64,000 nucleotides of DNA from contig JAZBQD010000028.1 in the NCBI GenBank assembly GCA_036583965.1, positions 434,001-498,000 on the forward strand. The letters run 5' to 3'. Shown here piece after piece: positions 1 to 11,377 of this stretch. A model generated the notes under the pieces. It worked only from the letters and a program-made list of their open reading frames with translations, was not told the DNA's origin and did not search any database. This DNA comes from Prunella strophiata. Lineage: Eukaryota; Chordata; Aves; Passeriformes; Prunellidae. The translations under genes were made by a program, and so were the position numbers. The stretch's first letter is position 1. Every line of letters starts with the position of its first letter.

Positions 1-3000
1 TAACAGTAAAATACCTGTAAGCACAATATTTGCTTTTGGAAAACCTAGGCAAAGCTTAATGTTCAAGATGTGCAGTGTATTACTGAATATGCTTATGCAG
101 GTTAAGACATTTTAACTTCTAAGTTGCAAAGCAGAGACTGATGTGGCTTTTTCTTTCCTATTTATATTTCTATTTGGCTAAAGTATTCCAGGCAATTTGT
201 CTTCAAAACATGGGCTTCTCAAAAAGACAGATTAACAGCTCTTCTTACAGAATGACAAAATGGGACCAACACAACAAACAAAACAGAAGACAGTTACATT
301 AAAATTAGATTACCCACTGGAGAAAAACAGCGTTGGTGGAGACATGAATGACATTTTATGAACTTCTACACCAGAAGAATAGTATCCACCTTAAGGACAA
401 TCAATTAGATGTTAAAACATCCAAACAGTTTTTCTTAATGCTTTACATTTTAGGCTGTGTGTTATCTGGGAAACTGGAAACAAAACTGAGAGAAGGATGC
501 AGTATTTATATTCTTGTGAGGTACTGACAACATTTTCCATGAAAAAAACTTGTTAAAACAGCGAGACTTCAAACTGCTATTTCTGTTCTTGTCATGGAAA
601 CTGCATTGCTTGACACCACACTGGAGACTCCCTGCCATATGCTTTTAACCCTTTTACAGGGTGGATTTCAAATCCTTCATAAAATAACCAGAAGCTGGCT
701 GAAAGGGGTAATAAGGAACTATTTACTCCAACTGTATCTCTAAGCAAACATATTTTAACCCAAACCTTTTTCAACATCTATTTAGAAGTTTCTAATGATA
801 GAAAAGCCAAACTCCACTACTCCAATAGTTAATGATTATTAGCACACCACGGGATCTCATAAAATAAAAATAAATAGCACTGGATCAGAAGTTCTCTTGC
901 TGCAATTTCAAAGTACTACTCTTTGTTCTAGTCCTGAAAAGCAGAGAAGGACATTCCTGCTTTCCTCTTATCAACCCTTTAATGCACCTGAAAACTCCTT
1001 TGTTCCAGCAGTGCTCTCTTCAAATTCCTTCTAAGGTCCCTCCTTGGGATCTCTACCCATGCTTCCTACAGTCTAGCATGACTCCGTGTGTGTGTACACA
1101 GAAAAGAGCTGCAAATAAATAATGGGCATAGCAAGAAGTCAGGAATCCCCAGGCTTACAACATACAAGAAAAGGTATAATAGATGTAAAATCCAATTGTT
1201 AAAAGCAGTCTTTTCATGTTTTATCTTCTTTGTGAAAATTATTTGGAGAGAGTCAAAAGTGAGAAGATTTGATCCTACAAGCCAAGCCACATTTAATTCA
1301 TTTAAAGCCCCTTTGAACAGCAGCCAAGGGACTTCTTCTTGGGCTAAGATCATCTAACAATAGGCAAGGATGGGGCCAAGGAAGGTTCAGCCAGTAGAAG
1401 CAGTGGCCTGCATGAGGAGCAGCACAGGCATTTGATAATTTATGATCTTGAAATCAGAGTTGATTTTCAGGCATATGAAAGTTACACAAGAGTTGTATGG
1501 CAAGAAGGAGCAAAGTTATCCCTGAGATTCAAGTCCAGGGGGAATTTCAGCAGGATGCTTGCACCTCCAGGTTGTGTTCTGTACACTCCTCTCAATTAAA
1601 GTCTTGGTGATTAAGTGAGATTGGTGAAATCAGGAATGCTTGATTGGTTCTATTTGCTTGTCTTTATGAAAAGATTTCCCTGATTTCAAACACAAGCGTG
1701 CTGGAATCTGTTTTCTTTGGACACATTGGTATTTCAGCCAAGTGCCACCAAGGACATGCACAATAAAGGGGAACTTTTGCAAGCATTTTATCCTGTGAAC
1801 AATTTCTTGCACTCCCAGAACTGTTTGTGGGAAGATGTATTCATCAATAAAACCTTGTGATAATAACAACACAACAATCCTGATCACAATCCTCTCACCT
1901 GCTTTTGACTTCATTACTTTTCCACTCCCACAAATTCATTTCAGAGACAAGTTTAAAGGAGGATTTTTATGCACTGGCTTTTGCTCATAACTTAAGCAGC
2001 TGAGCAATTCCTAATTTATGCAGCTGTTGGAAAAACATTAACTCAAAGGGACTGTATAGAATTTGGAATTGGATTTTATTTTCCAATAACAACAAAGTAC
2101 CATTTTCACAGATTACTGTAACTGATTATTTTATCAGCATATATTTGATTGAACTACAACACTAAACATTTTAATTAAATGTTTCAGACCTTTAGACAAC
2201 AAAACAATTACAAAAGGAAACTTTTATTTAATACAAAAGGGGAAAATTATTTTTGCATAAGTATAAAGGAATTGACTGATTAAAAGTATTTTTATTAGGT
2301 ATGATAAGAATTCGCCAATAGTGGGTCAAAACCTGCAGGTTTCTAACTAAATTCAATAACAAAAAATTATTTCTGCATTACTAAAACATGTCTAGAGTGT
2401 ATTAATATTACAGCTATCAGTTCTTAAACAGATGCACAGTTATATACCTGTATTTTGTATTGAGGCACTTAATACTCTGAGAACTGACAAAATGGATTTA
2501 TAACCCCTATAACTTTTTGACATCTCTCATCCATATGGTTTATGTAAAAATACTCAATGCTATTGATTACTTAATGAAAGCATTTATATGAATGTTCAGA
2601 AATATCCTAGAGTTAAGGACCTCAGGCTACACATTTCATGAAGATGAATGTGTTTAGTTGTAAATCCATCTGTATTGCTTCACACATTCCATACATAAAG
2701 CTAACATTATGAACCAATAAAGTCAATAAAATTTGCTCTGTCAAGTTTATAGCAAGAATGAATACACGCATTTAAACACTAATAATTCCTGGAAGCATTT
2801 TAAGCACATAGGTACGTAAAGAGCTAGTGCTGAGAGTACCTAGAGAACCAAGTTCAAGTAAGTGAAATTCATTTGATTCTCTGCATGCCTGAGAAAGTTA
2901 AGATTACATAAGATTATATGGAAGTACAAAGTTTATTAGCTGTGTGCAAATGTCACTTTAAAACAAAAGAGAAAGAAAAGCAGTATGTTTAAAGAATTCT

Positions 3001-5660
3001 CCTCGCTACCTTTCAAGAATTAAGGAACCTCACCTTGCCAAGCCCTGAAAGGTCTCCAGGTAAAGAACTATGAAGATCTAAGAATAAAAGCAAAGAAATC
3101 AGCATCTTAAGCTTTGGTATTTTTTAATTCCAGCAAAGTCATTCCAATGTGTTCTGAACATTCATTTATATATCTAAATGAATATTTAGAAAAGAAAGAC
3201 CAACCTACAATGAAGCAGAAATATAAAATGCCTGTAATTTCAGTTCAGAAACTAAAAGATAAAAAATGGTAGGGCCAAACTCTGGGTGTTTAAAGCTTCT
3301 CTTCTGTTTTAAGGCTTTTATTATTATCCATTATTCACTTATTTCCAGCAGCATGGGATATCTTCAGGATCCTACTCCTTATTCAGATTAAGAATGCTAA
3401 TCGTACTGAATTTTGATTACTGCTTTTCAGGGCTTATTCTGCTGATGGTTATTTTCCTATGTTGGCAGTTTGATAGATATTGCCATACACAGTTAAGTAA
3501 AATAATTAACTTAAATGATTTTCTTCCCCTCTGGAAGTAATTTTGTTTATATGCTTGCTCCCCCCAAATTGTAGCCATAAATGGAAGCATTCCATTTATC
3601 AAAAAGATTGGCCGCTATGAGTTGTAAAATTAAATATTTAGACATCTTCATAGAATGGATTAAATGTCAACTGTCAACTGTGTCATCTAATACCAGGAAA
3701 TATCTATTAAAAATACATTTGATAGTAGATATTTTCTCATAACACTAAAAGGCTGGGAAACAAAAAATTCTTAGAGTATTGCCAAATTGAAAACCATCCA
3801 TAATTCAGCACTGAAACTGAATTTTAATATTTTCATAATGCTTGGGGAAATATTTTATACTTATGAAAACTAAGGGAGATAAAGAACATTACAAACCAAA
3901 TAAGTGGTTTTATGTTCAGGCAGAAATTATACAATAGGTAATAGAAATAGGGTATTTGAAGCAGTGAGAGGAATAGGAATCACCCTGGACATTACAGATT
4001 CACATCCAAGTTCACAGGACTGTTGAAGGAAATTAAAAAATTAGAAAATGAGGAACTCAGGGAACTTTCATCCTAAAAGGGAACAGCGAAGCCCTTTGAG
4101 AGTTTAAACAGAGGAGAAGCTGAAAGCAGCAACTGTCCATAAGCAGAGGCTGCTGCACTTTCCTCTGATGATGCTTGGAGTCCTCCCTTGGGACAATTCC
4201 CCTCCCTGCACTGAGTTATTGCTGCCTCCTCAAGTGCCCGTGGCACAAACCACTACTCTCCAGTGAAATCCTGCTTGTCTTCCATACCCAAGGACAAAGG
4301 GGGTTCTCAGCCTGAGAGCTGGGAGGGACAGCGCTTCCAAAATCACTCCTTTTGGAATGGTAGAAGGATCATCACCACCACCACCAGAGCAATCAAACAT
4401 CATTACAGTTGGTTTCAGCACCAAGAAGAATGAAAGAGAAAGAATCAGCACTGGCATGGCATTTCCACTGTTGAAACACAGTTTCTTTAGGGATGTAATA
4501 GAAATGTGCTTCTTAAATTTACAGCTACTGATTCCCTGAGTCAAACTCCCACAGAAGCATCCCAGGATACATGTAAAGGACTGTGTGACTCGAGTAATCC
4601 CTCACAGCTGGCTCAATAGGTCTACAAGAGGATATCTGTAAAAGGAAAAAAAAACCCAAAAAAACAAACCAGCAGTTTCACTACCCCTTCAAAACCCTGG
4701 GAAAACACTTGTTCTACAGGACCTTCTTCTCCTGTTCCTCCTCAATTTTCATAACTTGGAATAAGTATTTGTTCTGATTCCCTTAGGTACTTTGGTATTG
4801 TAGTCTTGAGCTTCTATCCCAAGCAATTCCTTAACATGTGGGGTAAATCTTTAGCAGCAGGGAAAAGCATCTACCCCTTCTGCAAATTTCAGGCCCAGGT
4901 GTCTTGGAGGACTCTGATGTACAAAATGAACTTTTTGTGTAAGTTGAGTCTTTGGGAAGAGCTGGGAACTCTGTCCCTGTGTGGTCCAAAGGGCTGAGCT
5001 AAGCACTTAAATACTGGTTTGTAGTGAACAATGAACTTCCAAACCAGGAGAACTATTTTATTTACAGTGCCCAAGATTGCCACGCCATGCCGTTGCCACT
5101 CATCCTAATGCAAATCCCAGCTCAGACTTTCTTGGCTATTACTGCTGGATGCAGCAGATGGTTGCACACTTAGAATTAGTAATTAGTCATGACAAGAAGA
5201 CACAGGCAGAGGGAAGAAGTTGTTTCTCTCTTACTGTTACTTTTGCTCATTTTCAGCCACACTGAAGATTCTGGTCTCCTGGCAATGATAAAGATTGGCT
5301 TTTCTTCTGCAGCAGTTGAATCATTTTACTATATAGGTAACTGGATTTTGTTTGATAGTCAATTTTTAAATTCTTCAAGGGCTAGAAATTAGGAAGATAA
5401 GGTCCATCAGGAAGATTAGTCCTTACTTGCTGAGCACAGGAAGGGTATGCATTAGAATGATAGCATTTTTACAGGGGAGACTGGGAAAAAAGCCAAGGAA
5501 CTGCTGTCAGCATTTCACTGAAAGAAATGGAAAGTAGATCCAGGACTTGAGTCATCATTAACAGAGCAGTGGGTTCAAACAGCTCTTTAATATTTAATTC
5601 TGTATGTATAATTTTAAATCCATTACATTTTTGATATTTGCAGATCTAAAAGTCATAATC
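1..5660. other. AT-rich non-coding sequence, no gene recognised
   Basis: This stretch is AT-rich, low in CpG and interrupted by stops in every frame. The longest ATG-started frame is 104 codons (minus strand, 4230-4544), and neither it nor the others resemble a family I know. I see no tRNA-like or rRNA-like segment and no recognisable LINE or LTR. A short A/C-rich tract lies near 4647-4668. It is best read as intergenic or intronic sequence, although a short conserved exon or enhancer could not be seen without comparison to other birds. Confidence 0.7.
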
Positions 5661-5926
5661 ATGAAATAAAAGATGCAGTGCTATTCCAAGAAAATCAGAA
5701 AGGGAGGGAAGGTAGTTGGGAATTTTGGCTCAGATGGAATTCTTGGCTTTTTCTGTTTCTCTGCAGCAGGTGGATGGTCAGTTTTCCCCAAATGTTGGAA
5801 CCCAGGACATCCCCCTAGCTGCCCTGGGATGGCTCCAGCCCCTGGCAGGGGGCTCAGAGGCCTTGGCACAGAGCCCAAGACCCCTGTGCCTTTGATTTTG
5901 AGCCATGGAAAAAAATACCAACTTTA

Positions 5927-5986
5927 TATGAGGAGCTGCAAGCCACAAAAATTAAGTATGAGGAGCTGCAAGCCACAAAAATTAAG
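5927..5986 (+). repeat. Two exact tandem copies of a 30-bp unit inside the LTR
   Basis: Copies at 5927-5956 and 5957-5986 are identical; each begins TATGAGGAGC and ends AAAATTAAG. Duplicated U3 segments are common in retroviral LTRs, where they can double enhancer sites. Here only the duplication is visible, and enhancer activity is inference. The absence of differences between copies suggests a recent event. Confidence 0.95.
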
Positions 5987-6328
5987 TAGAGTAAGAGTTA
6001 GTTTATCACAGGGTGAAAAAGTAGAATTTTGGGATTTTTTAGAATGAGGGTTCAGGGATCAAGATGGAGGAATTTGGGCGTGTTCTGTCCTTCTTTCTCC
6101 TTCTTCTTAGCCTCCATCTTCTGGGTGATGGTGGCACTTTTGGATTGGTTTAGAGTAGAGCTGGACTGTGTAACATAGATGATAGGTATTGGAAAATAAC
6201 TGTAAATAATGTACACGTAGTTTTTAGTATGAAAAGACAACACCACCCTGAGGATGGGCAGTGTGCCTCAGACTGACCTGCTGAACAGACCTGGGCGGGT
6301 CAGGAAAAGAATTTGTTAGATAAGAGAA

Positions 6329-6334
6329 AATAAA
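6329..6334 (+). promoter_or_regulatory. Poly(A) signal AATAAA of the 5.7-6.5 kb LTR
   Basis: A canonical AATAAA lies about 120 bp before the proposed 3' end of the LTR, the place expected for the end of the R region. The hexamer is frequent by chance in AT-rich DNA, so its meaning depends on the LTR call. Confidence 0.6.
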
Positions 6335-9300
6335 CAACCTTGGAAACTGCAGACTGAAGACTTCTGACTCCTTCTTCAGCTCTCGGGCTGAGACACAGAG
6401 ACTCTCAAACAGATTGGGGTAATCTCGAGCTCCTGAGAGACCCACAACACCCACATAGCACTGTTTTGTGTCACACAGTTCACACAGACCAAAAATGAAC
6501 ACTGATATCATTATTGGGTTTTCCTCATTAGTGTCTAAAACGTGAAAACTGTTTTATTTATCAGGGAAGCAACTGCTTCCCATTGGAAACCAAGAGACAC
6601 ATTATTTAATTAGCCCCAGAAGTGAGCTATTGCAGCTGTCCACTCTTTCAAGCAATCAGATCTATTAACAAGAATAAATTTAAAAATACGCATTTGCTAC
6701 GCTTGTGTCTGGAAAAAAAAAAAAAAAAGGATTCACTGATATCACAGAATGTAGCTTATTAAACTTGTCAATCATGTAGTAAATATGAAGCCATTAAATA
6801 ATTTTATGAGTATCACAAATACCTTCAAAAGGGCTTTTTAAAACAAAGCTACTTTCCTGATTAGAAGGGAGAGTAAATGAGACTCATGTGTGCCCAGACT
6901 CATATTGCCTTCAGTCTTTTAGCAGAACAGTGATAACTCATTGTAGATGAAAATCTGACTTACTTCAAACCGATGGTGTCCATTTTCTTAATAAACCAGA
7001 GCTAATCTATTAAGTGCACAAATGGCGTCTGGACTATTCCAATGCCAAGAATAAATAGATTGTGTTCATGAAAAGCTTTTTATTTTTCCTTTCTGAAAAA
7101 CATTGGGAAGAAGGAAGTAGCAGAAAGCAGAAGCTGCCAATAGGTGCAGCCCTGACACAAGTCATCCTCTTCAGATGTGTGTCAGTGCAAGTCAAAGGTG
7201 CTAATGTCAGTGATGACATCGTTATTAGATCAGAAATCCTGTGATAGTTGCAGTACTGTGTGGCAGGAGAAAATAAGAGACAGGGACCAGACCATAAATA
7301 CACACATATTTATTTGTGGCGCAGCAGAAAAGGCAACCTCCATTTAACTTTAAAAGCCTAGAAATAAATTAAAACTATATTTCCCTTGCCTGTGATTAAG
7401 TCCACTTAGAAACAGAGAGGGATAGACAAAGGCTTTGTGTATCTCTTGGACATCTCTGTTGAAGTGCACAAATAATGAATAGCTGAGAATTCTCTGTCCC
7501 CTGCAGGAAGGGCTCAGGCCCAGCATTGCAGTTTGCATTTTCTTGACCTAATGCACTGATTATCTGGAATAATTTGAGAGACAAAAGCACATGAGAATTT
7601 TTTCTTTAAGTTATTTGAAATACAGACTGTGATAAACAAAATGGCAAGAAATCTAAAATTAAATGCTTATCAAGTGAGACAATTAAAGAATTTGCAGTAA
7701 GCCAAGAGAGGCAAACAGCTCCCTCTCAGGACCGATGTCTTTTAAATGCCCACTGTAAATAAAATTAAACTCTCTGAGGGTTTCAAGTTGCTAAGAATTT
7801 TTCTTTCAAGGCGATGAATATACACGTACTTCCTGTACTTTGACCAGTTTGGACAGGGCCCTGAAACTGAAGCAAACATGCTTTTGGAAAATGGAAGAAG
7901 CCACCTTTCCAAAACAAAAGGAAATGCAAGGCAGAAGTAGTTCAGATGAATGTTGGAATATGAAAGAGGAAGTATTGTATACATTACAGTCATCAGGGTT
8001 GCACAGGGAGCATGAACAGCAGCAATTATATTAATATCAGCCATTTATTTCAACAGATTCCTCCAGTGATGTTCACTGATATTGATGGACACACAGTGAT
8101 GAATGGTAATCAACCTGGGTACCTCTTAACTGACTGCTCAAAATCTGTGTCAGATGAAACAATTAAATCCTGATTTCTGAAGTTCTCTGAGTTCTGATTC
8201 CTTCTAAGAACAATTTCAGATACATACCCTGGCTCAAAGAAGAAATTATATGAATTTATAATTCTAAAATAGGAACAAAATAAACTGAGTGTTGGGAAAA
8301 CTGGCTGCCAGGTGAGGTGGAAACACCAGCTATCAGGTCACAGCCATAGTCAATTCAGGTATTTGCTGACAACTAATGGAAAAAAAGGGAACACTCCCCT
8401 CTTTCCCTCCTTTTCTCAGTTGTTTCCATTGTCATCAGCAAAACAGCACGTAGTGGCTTAAGTGCAGAACACTGAAATATTAATTCCTATGCCCTAGTTT
8501 TGTGCTCTGTGCACCCTCCTGAAATGTGATAAGTTACTTATTTTGGTTTCCAGATAAAAATATTTATTGATTCTGACCAGTGCAAACTCCTAAAAAGTCT
8601 GGTTTTATTCAAGTGGCAACTAAAGAGACAGCACAATGAGAGCAGCTTTGGTGCACTCAGAAAGCAGAAAACCATAGTGCAAAATCACAAACCCAACAGA
8701 GTTTTCAATAAATCATAGTGAAAGACAGCAGTTCCTTCTTCAAATGCAAAATACTATTGAGTCTGAACATTTCTCAAGATGAATACAAACTCAGAATAAA
8801 TATGACTCTAGCAATCACAGAACTGACTACCTGGAATGCGCAGCATGTCTCTCCTTCTGTGTATTCAGGCTTCTGTTTCCTAGAGTTTATCTACTGATTT
8901 ATCAATCTCAAAAGTTAATTATAAGCCAACATCTGCTTTTTTCAGCACCTTAAATTACTTCTCATTAGTTTTAGGAAACAATGACTCAGCTTTCTCTTTT
9001 TTCATTCAAAGCTGAACTTTAATGTTTTAAATCTACATTCACTTCTCTTCTGATGTTTGGATTTTTACATCTTTACCATAGGAACAGAGTTAAAAATCTC
9101 CCATTTTCATAATAAAAGTATCCCACAATGAACTGATAAATATTTGATGTTATTTATATATGATTTAAACTTGCAATCTGAAGATAAGTGAGTATCTTCT
9201 ACAATTAAGAATCAGTTTCAAGGCTGAGTGTAGGAACTAACTTAATCTTCAGTACAGCAATTTAAAAAACTCCTAGGAAGTTGTGTGTTATTTTAAACAA

Positions 9301-10401
9301 TGTATGTTATTTAAGCAAAGTAGCTGTACTTCAGTCCCTTATTCTGTGTCACAGACCAATTCATACAGAAATTGCACTGTGGGCAAAATATTACTGAAAA
9401 TTCAGATTAAGTTTAATGACAATGCAAATTTAAGCACTACCTTAGCTGCACCATGACAATGTTGTCCTTCCAGAAGGTGATGCTGAAAACTCCAAAATGT
9501 ACCCAGCCTGTGGCTCCAGATGCCTCATCTGTTTATCTAATGCCCCTCCTCCAGTGTCATTTCAAACCTCAGCAAACCTCCATGTGCTGAGGCAGCTTAA
9601 AACATGGCAAAAGAATTAACAACATATTTTAGAATGGTCAATAGCTTTCTGACTTAAGGGTTTATTTAATACATTTAAATACATTAAATACATTTCCTGA
9701 AATTATTTATTTTGGAGTTTTTTTACTCAAAAAATTCTCCTGCTGTCTGAGAAACTGTCCTTTTAGTTTATTTTTCACCTCCCAGGAAGTCAGGCCACCA
9801 CCTCTACACCTGCAGTCACAGCATCAAGACAGACACACATGAAATTGTTTGCCCCTGAGTGTTCATTCCCTCTCTTCTATGAAGATAACATGATATTGAA
9901 ATAAAAAACTGAAAAATAAATCAGCACAAGGGGGATTATTTCTGTATATATAATTCTGCTCAATAAAGCCACAGTCATTGGCAAGAAACATTCTAACCAA
10001 ATTAACTTCTCCCTGTATGTAAAACCACACCAAGCAAATAAATTACGTGGGGACTCTGTAGAAAGCTGTGATTTCTCTGCTGTGCTTTCACATGCAGCAT
10101 AGAAAAGCACTTAGCAGTAAACAGTAGGCAGGGCCTGCTACTTCAGTCTTGCATATTGAAGCAAAGGACTGTTTTGTTTTCAGTCCCTCACACCCAGCAG
10201 CCCTTGGCTCCTGCAGTGCCACTGATAATCTGCCATATGTGGCACATCCTATAGCAGCACCCCAGAGAGATGGACCAAAATCAACACTGTTGTGTTTTCT
10301 AAAGGGCACTGAAAAACTGACAGATGGTAACAGCTGGGGCAATTCCATTCAAGGAAACACTTTTTAATCAAAAATTTTATACAAAGAGTATGGGGCTTTT
10401 T

Positions 10402-10435
10402 ATTGCACATGATTTCTCTTTCATTGCACATGATT
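10402..10435. repeat. Paired 13-bp direct repeat, 21-bp period
   Basis: The word ATTGCACATGATT occurs at 10402-10414 and again at 10423-10435. The intervening 8 bases are CT-rich. This is either a small local duplication or two copies of a binding-site-like word. Its reverse complement contains ATGTGCAAT, which is only loosely like a POU-factor octamer. Confidence 0.8.
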
Positions 10436-10767
10436 CCCACTGCCTTTCATGCTGCTGTTCTAGCAGGCAGCTCCCACACAGCAGCCAGTTCCCACACACA
10501 AGGACAGCACTAAGGGAGAAATGGGCAAACATCCATTTGACAGCCAGTAGAGCTGCAGGATTTTGCCCTTTGCTCTGTCCAGTTTTAGTGAAGCACTGCA
10601 GAGGTGAAGCCCTGGGAGAAGAGGCCATGCAGAAACAGCTCCCAGCTCCAGGGAAGCTGCTAGGGGGGATGTAGAAGCTTGCTGTCTTAAATAATGTATT
10701 CTAGTCCAAAAACATCTGAAAGCTGATGTTAAATTGCTGTAATCCTTTCAATTCTAGCATGCATATT

Positions 10768-10791
10768 AATATAACACTGTAGTGTTATATT
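10768..10791. repeat. Perfect 11-bp inverted repeat with a 2-base spacer
   Basis: AATATAACACT at 10768-10778 is followed by GT and then its exact reverse complement at 10781-10791. A two-base loop is too tight for a full hairpin, so any fold would melt the inner pairs. No coding or transposon context is visible around it. Confidence 0.85.
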
Positions 10792-11150
10792 TCATTTCTG
10801 TGCTCTCGATGCCACAGCAAATACAACACTCACTGTTCCTGCCTTCATTCATGACTTTTTTCCATTAGCACACCTGGAAGCTCTCCAAGGCAGGCAGCAG
10901 TCTTGTCAGAAATATCCATTAAATCTGTCACAGGCACTAACAAATCAATCAAGTACCAATGAGCCTTTCAGAAATTTTTTGAGCAGCTGGTTAAAAAGGT
11001 ACACACCTGACTTGAAAACTTTTCAGCAAAAGCAAAACACATTAGGCCTGACATGTTGTGGTTATCCATATCTACTGCCACAGAATCACAGTTACTTAAA
11101 TTCCTTTGTCATGTGACAGGAATATGTAAATTTTAAATGCTTGAACAAAA

Positions 11151-11200
11151 TTTAAATTTAATTAACTAAATATTTTTAAAGGAAATTAGTTAAATTTAAA
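11151..11200. repeat. AT-only imperfect inverted repeat
   Basis: TTTAAATTT, AATT and AACTAA at 11151-11169 face TTAGTTAAATTTAAA at 11186-11200. The right arm pairs with the left except for a 4-base bulge, leaving a 16-base middle. Such arms can be remnants of a small DNA transposon or simply AT-rich chance. No second copy with the same ends was noticed in the window. Confidence 0.6.
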
Positions 11201-11328
11201 TACAGTTTTTTATATGGAGATGGATTCCTATAACAGGTTGGCAATTGCTCTCACTTGTTAACCCAAATTATTTTTCTGTTCTTTTAAACTTTATATAAAG
11301 GACAATTAAGTTAGAGTACATAAGGATT

Positions 11329-11377
11329 AAAAAAAAAAAAAAAAAAAAACAAAAAAAAAAAAAAAAAAAAAAAAAAA
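11329..11377 (+). repeat. Long A tract (49 bp with one interruption)
   Basis: A near-pure adenine run with a single C at 11350. It may be the tail of an old retroposed copy or a slippage-grown homopolymer. No recognisable retrocopy precedes it, so it is annotated only as simple repeat. Confidence 0.95.

Larger units (their letters stand above)
5674..6455 (+). mobile_element. Probable solo LTR of an endogenous retrovirus, plus orientation
   Basis: About 780 bp of sequence is GC-richer than its flanks and has the layout of a retroviral LTR. A long U3-like part holds a 30-bp tandem duplication (5927-5986). A poly(A) signal AATAAA lies at 6329-6334, followed by about 120 bp of R/U5-like sequence ending in CCCACA at 6455. 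The text resembles LTRs I associate with songbird endogenous retroviruses, but this is recollection and not a search. The 3' edge follows the expected CA end. The 5' edge at the TG of 5674 is approximate, because I could not find matching target-site duplications for any TG/CA pair tried. The sequence after 6455 does not begin with a TGG primer-binding site and no gag or pol follows, so a solo LTR is favoured. A 124-codon open frame inside it (5673-6047) is an LTR by-product and not a gene. Confidence 0.7.

Noticed and set aside
3648..3690. A TCATAGAATGGATT stretch resembling an old CR1 tail
   Set aside because: The similarity stops after about 14 bases, and the expected TTGGAAGGGACC segment does not follow.
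5673..6047. A 124-codon open frame rich in glycine and proline
   Set aside because: It lies inside the proposed LTR, and the 30-bp tandem copies repeat within it. It has no recognisable domain and is a by-product of LTR sequence.
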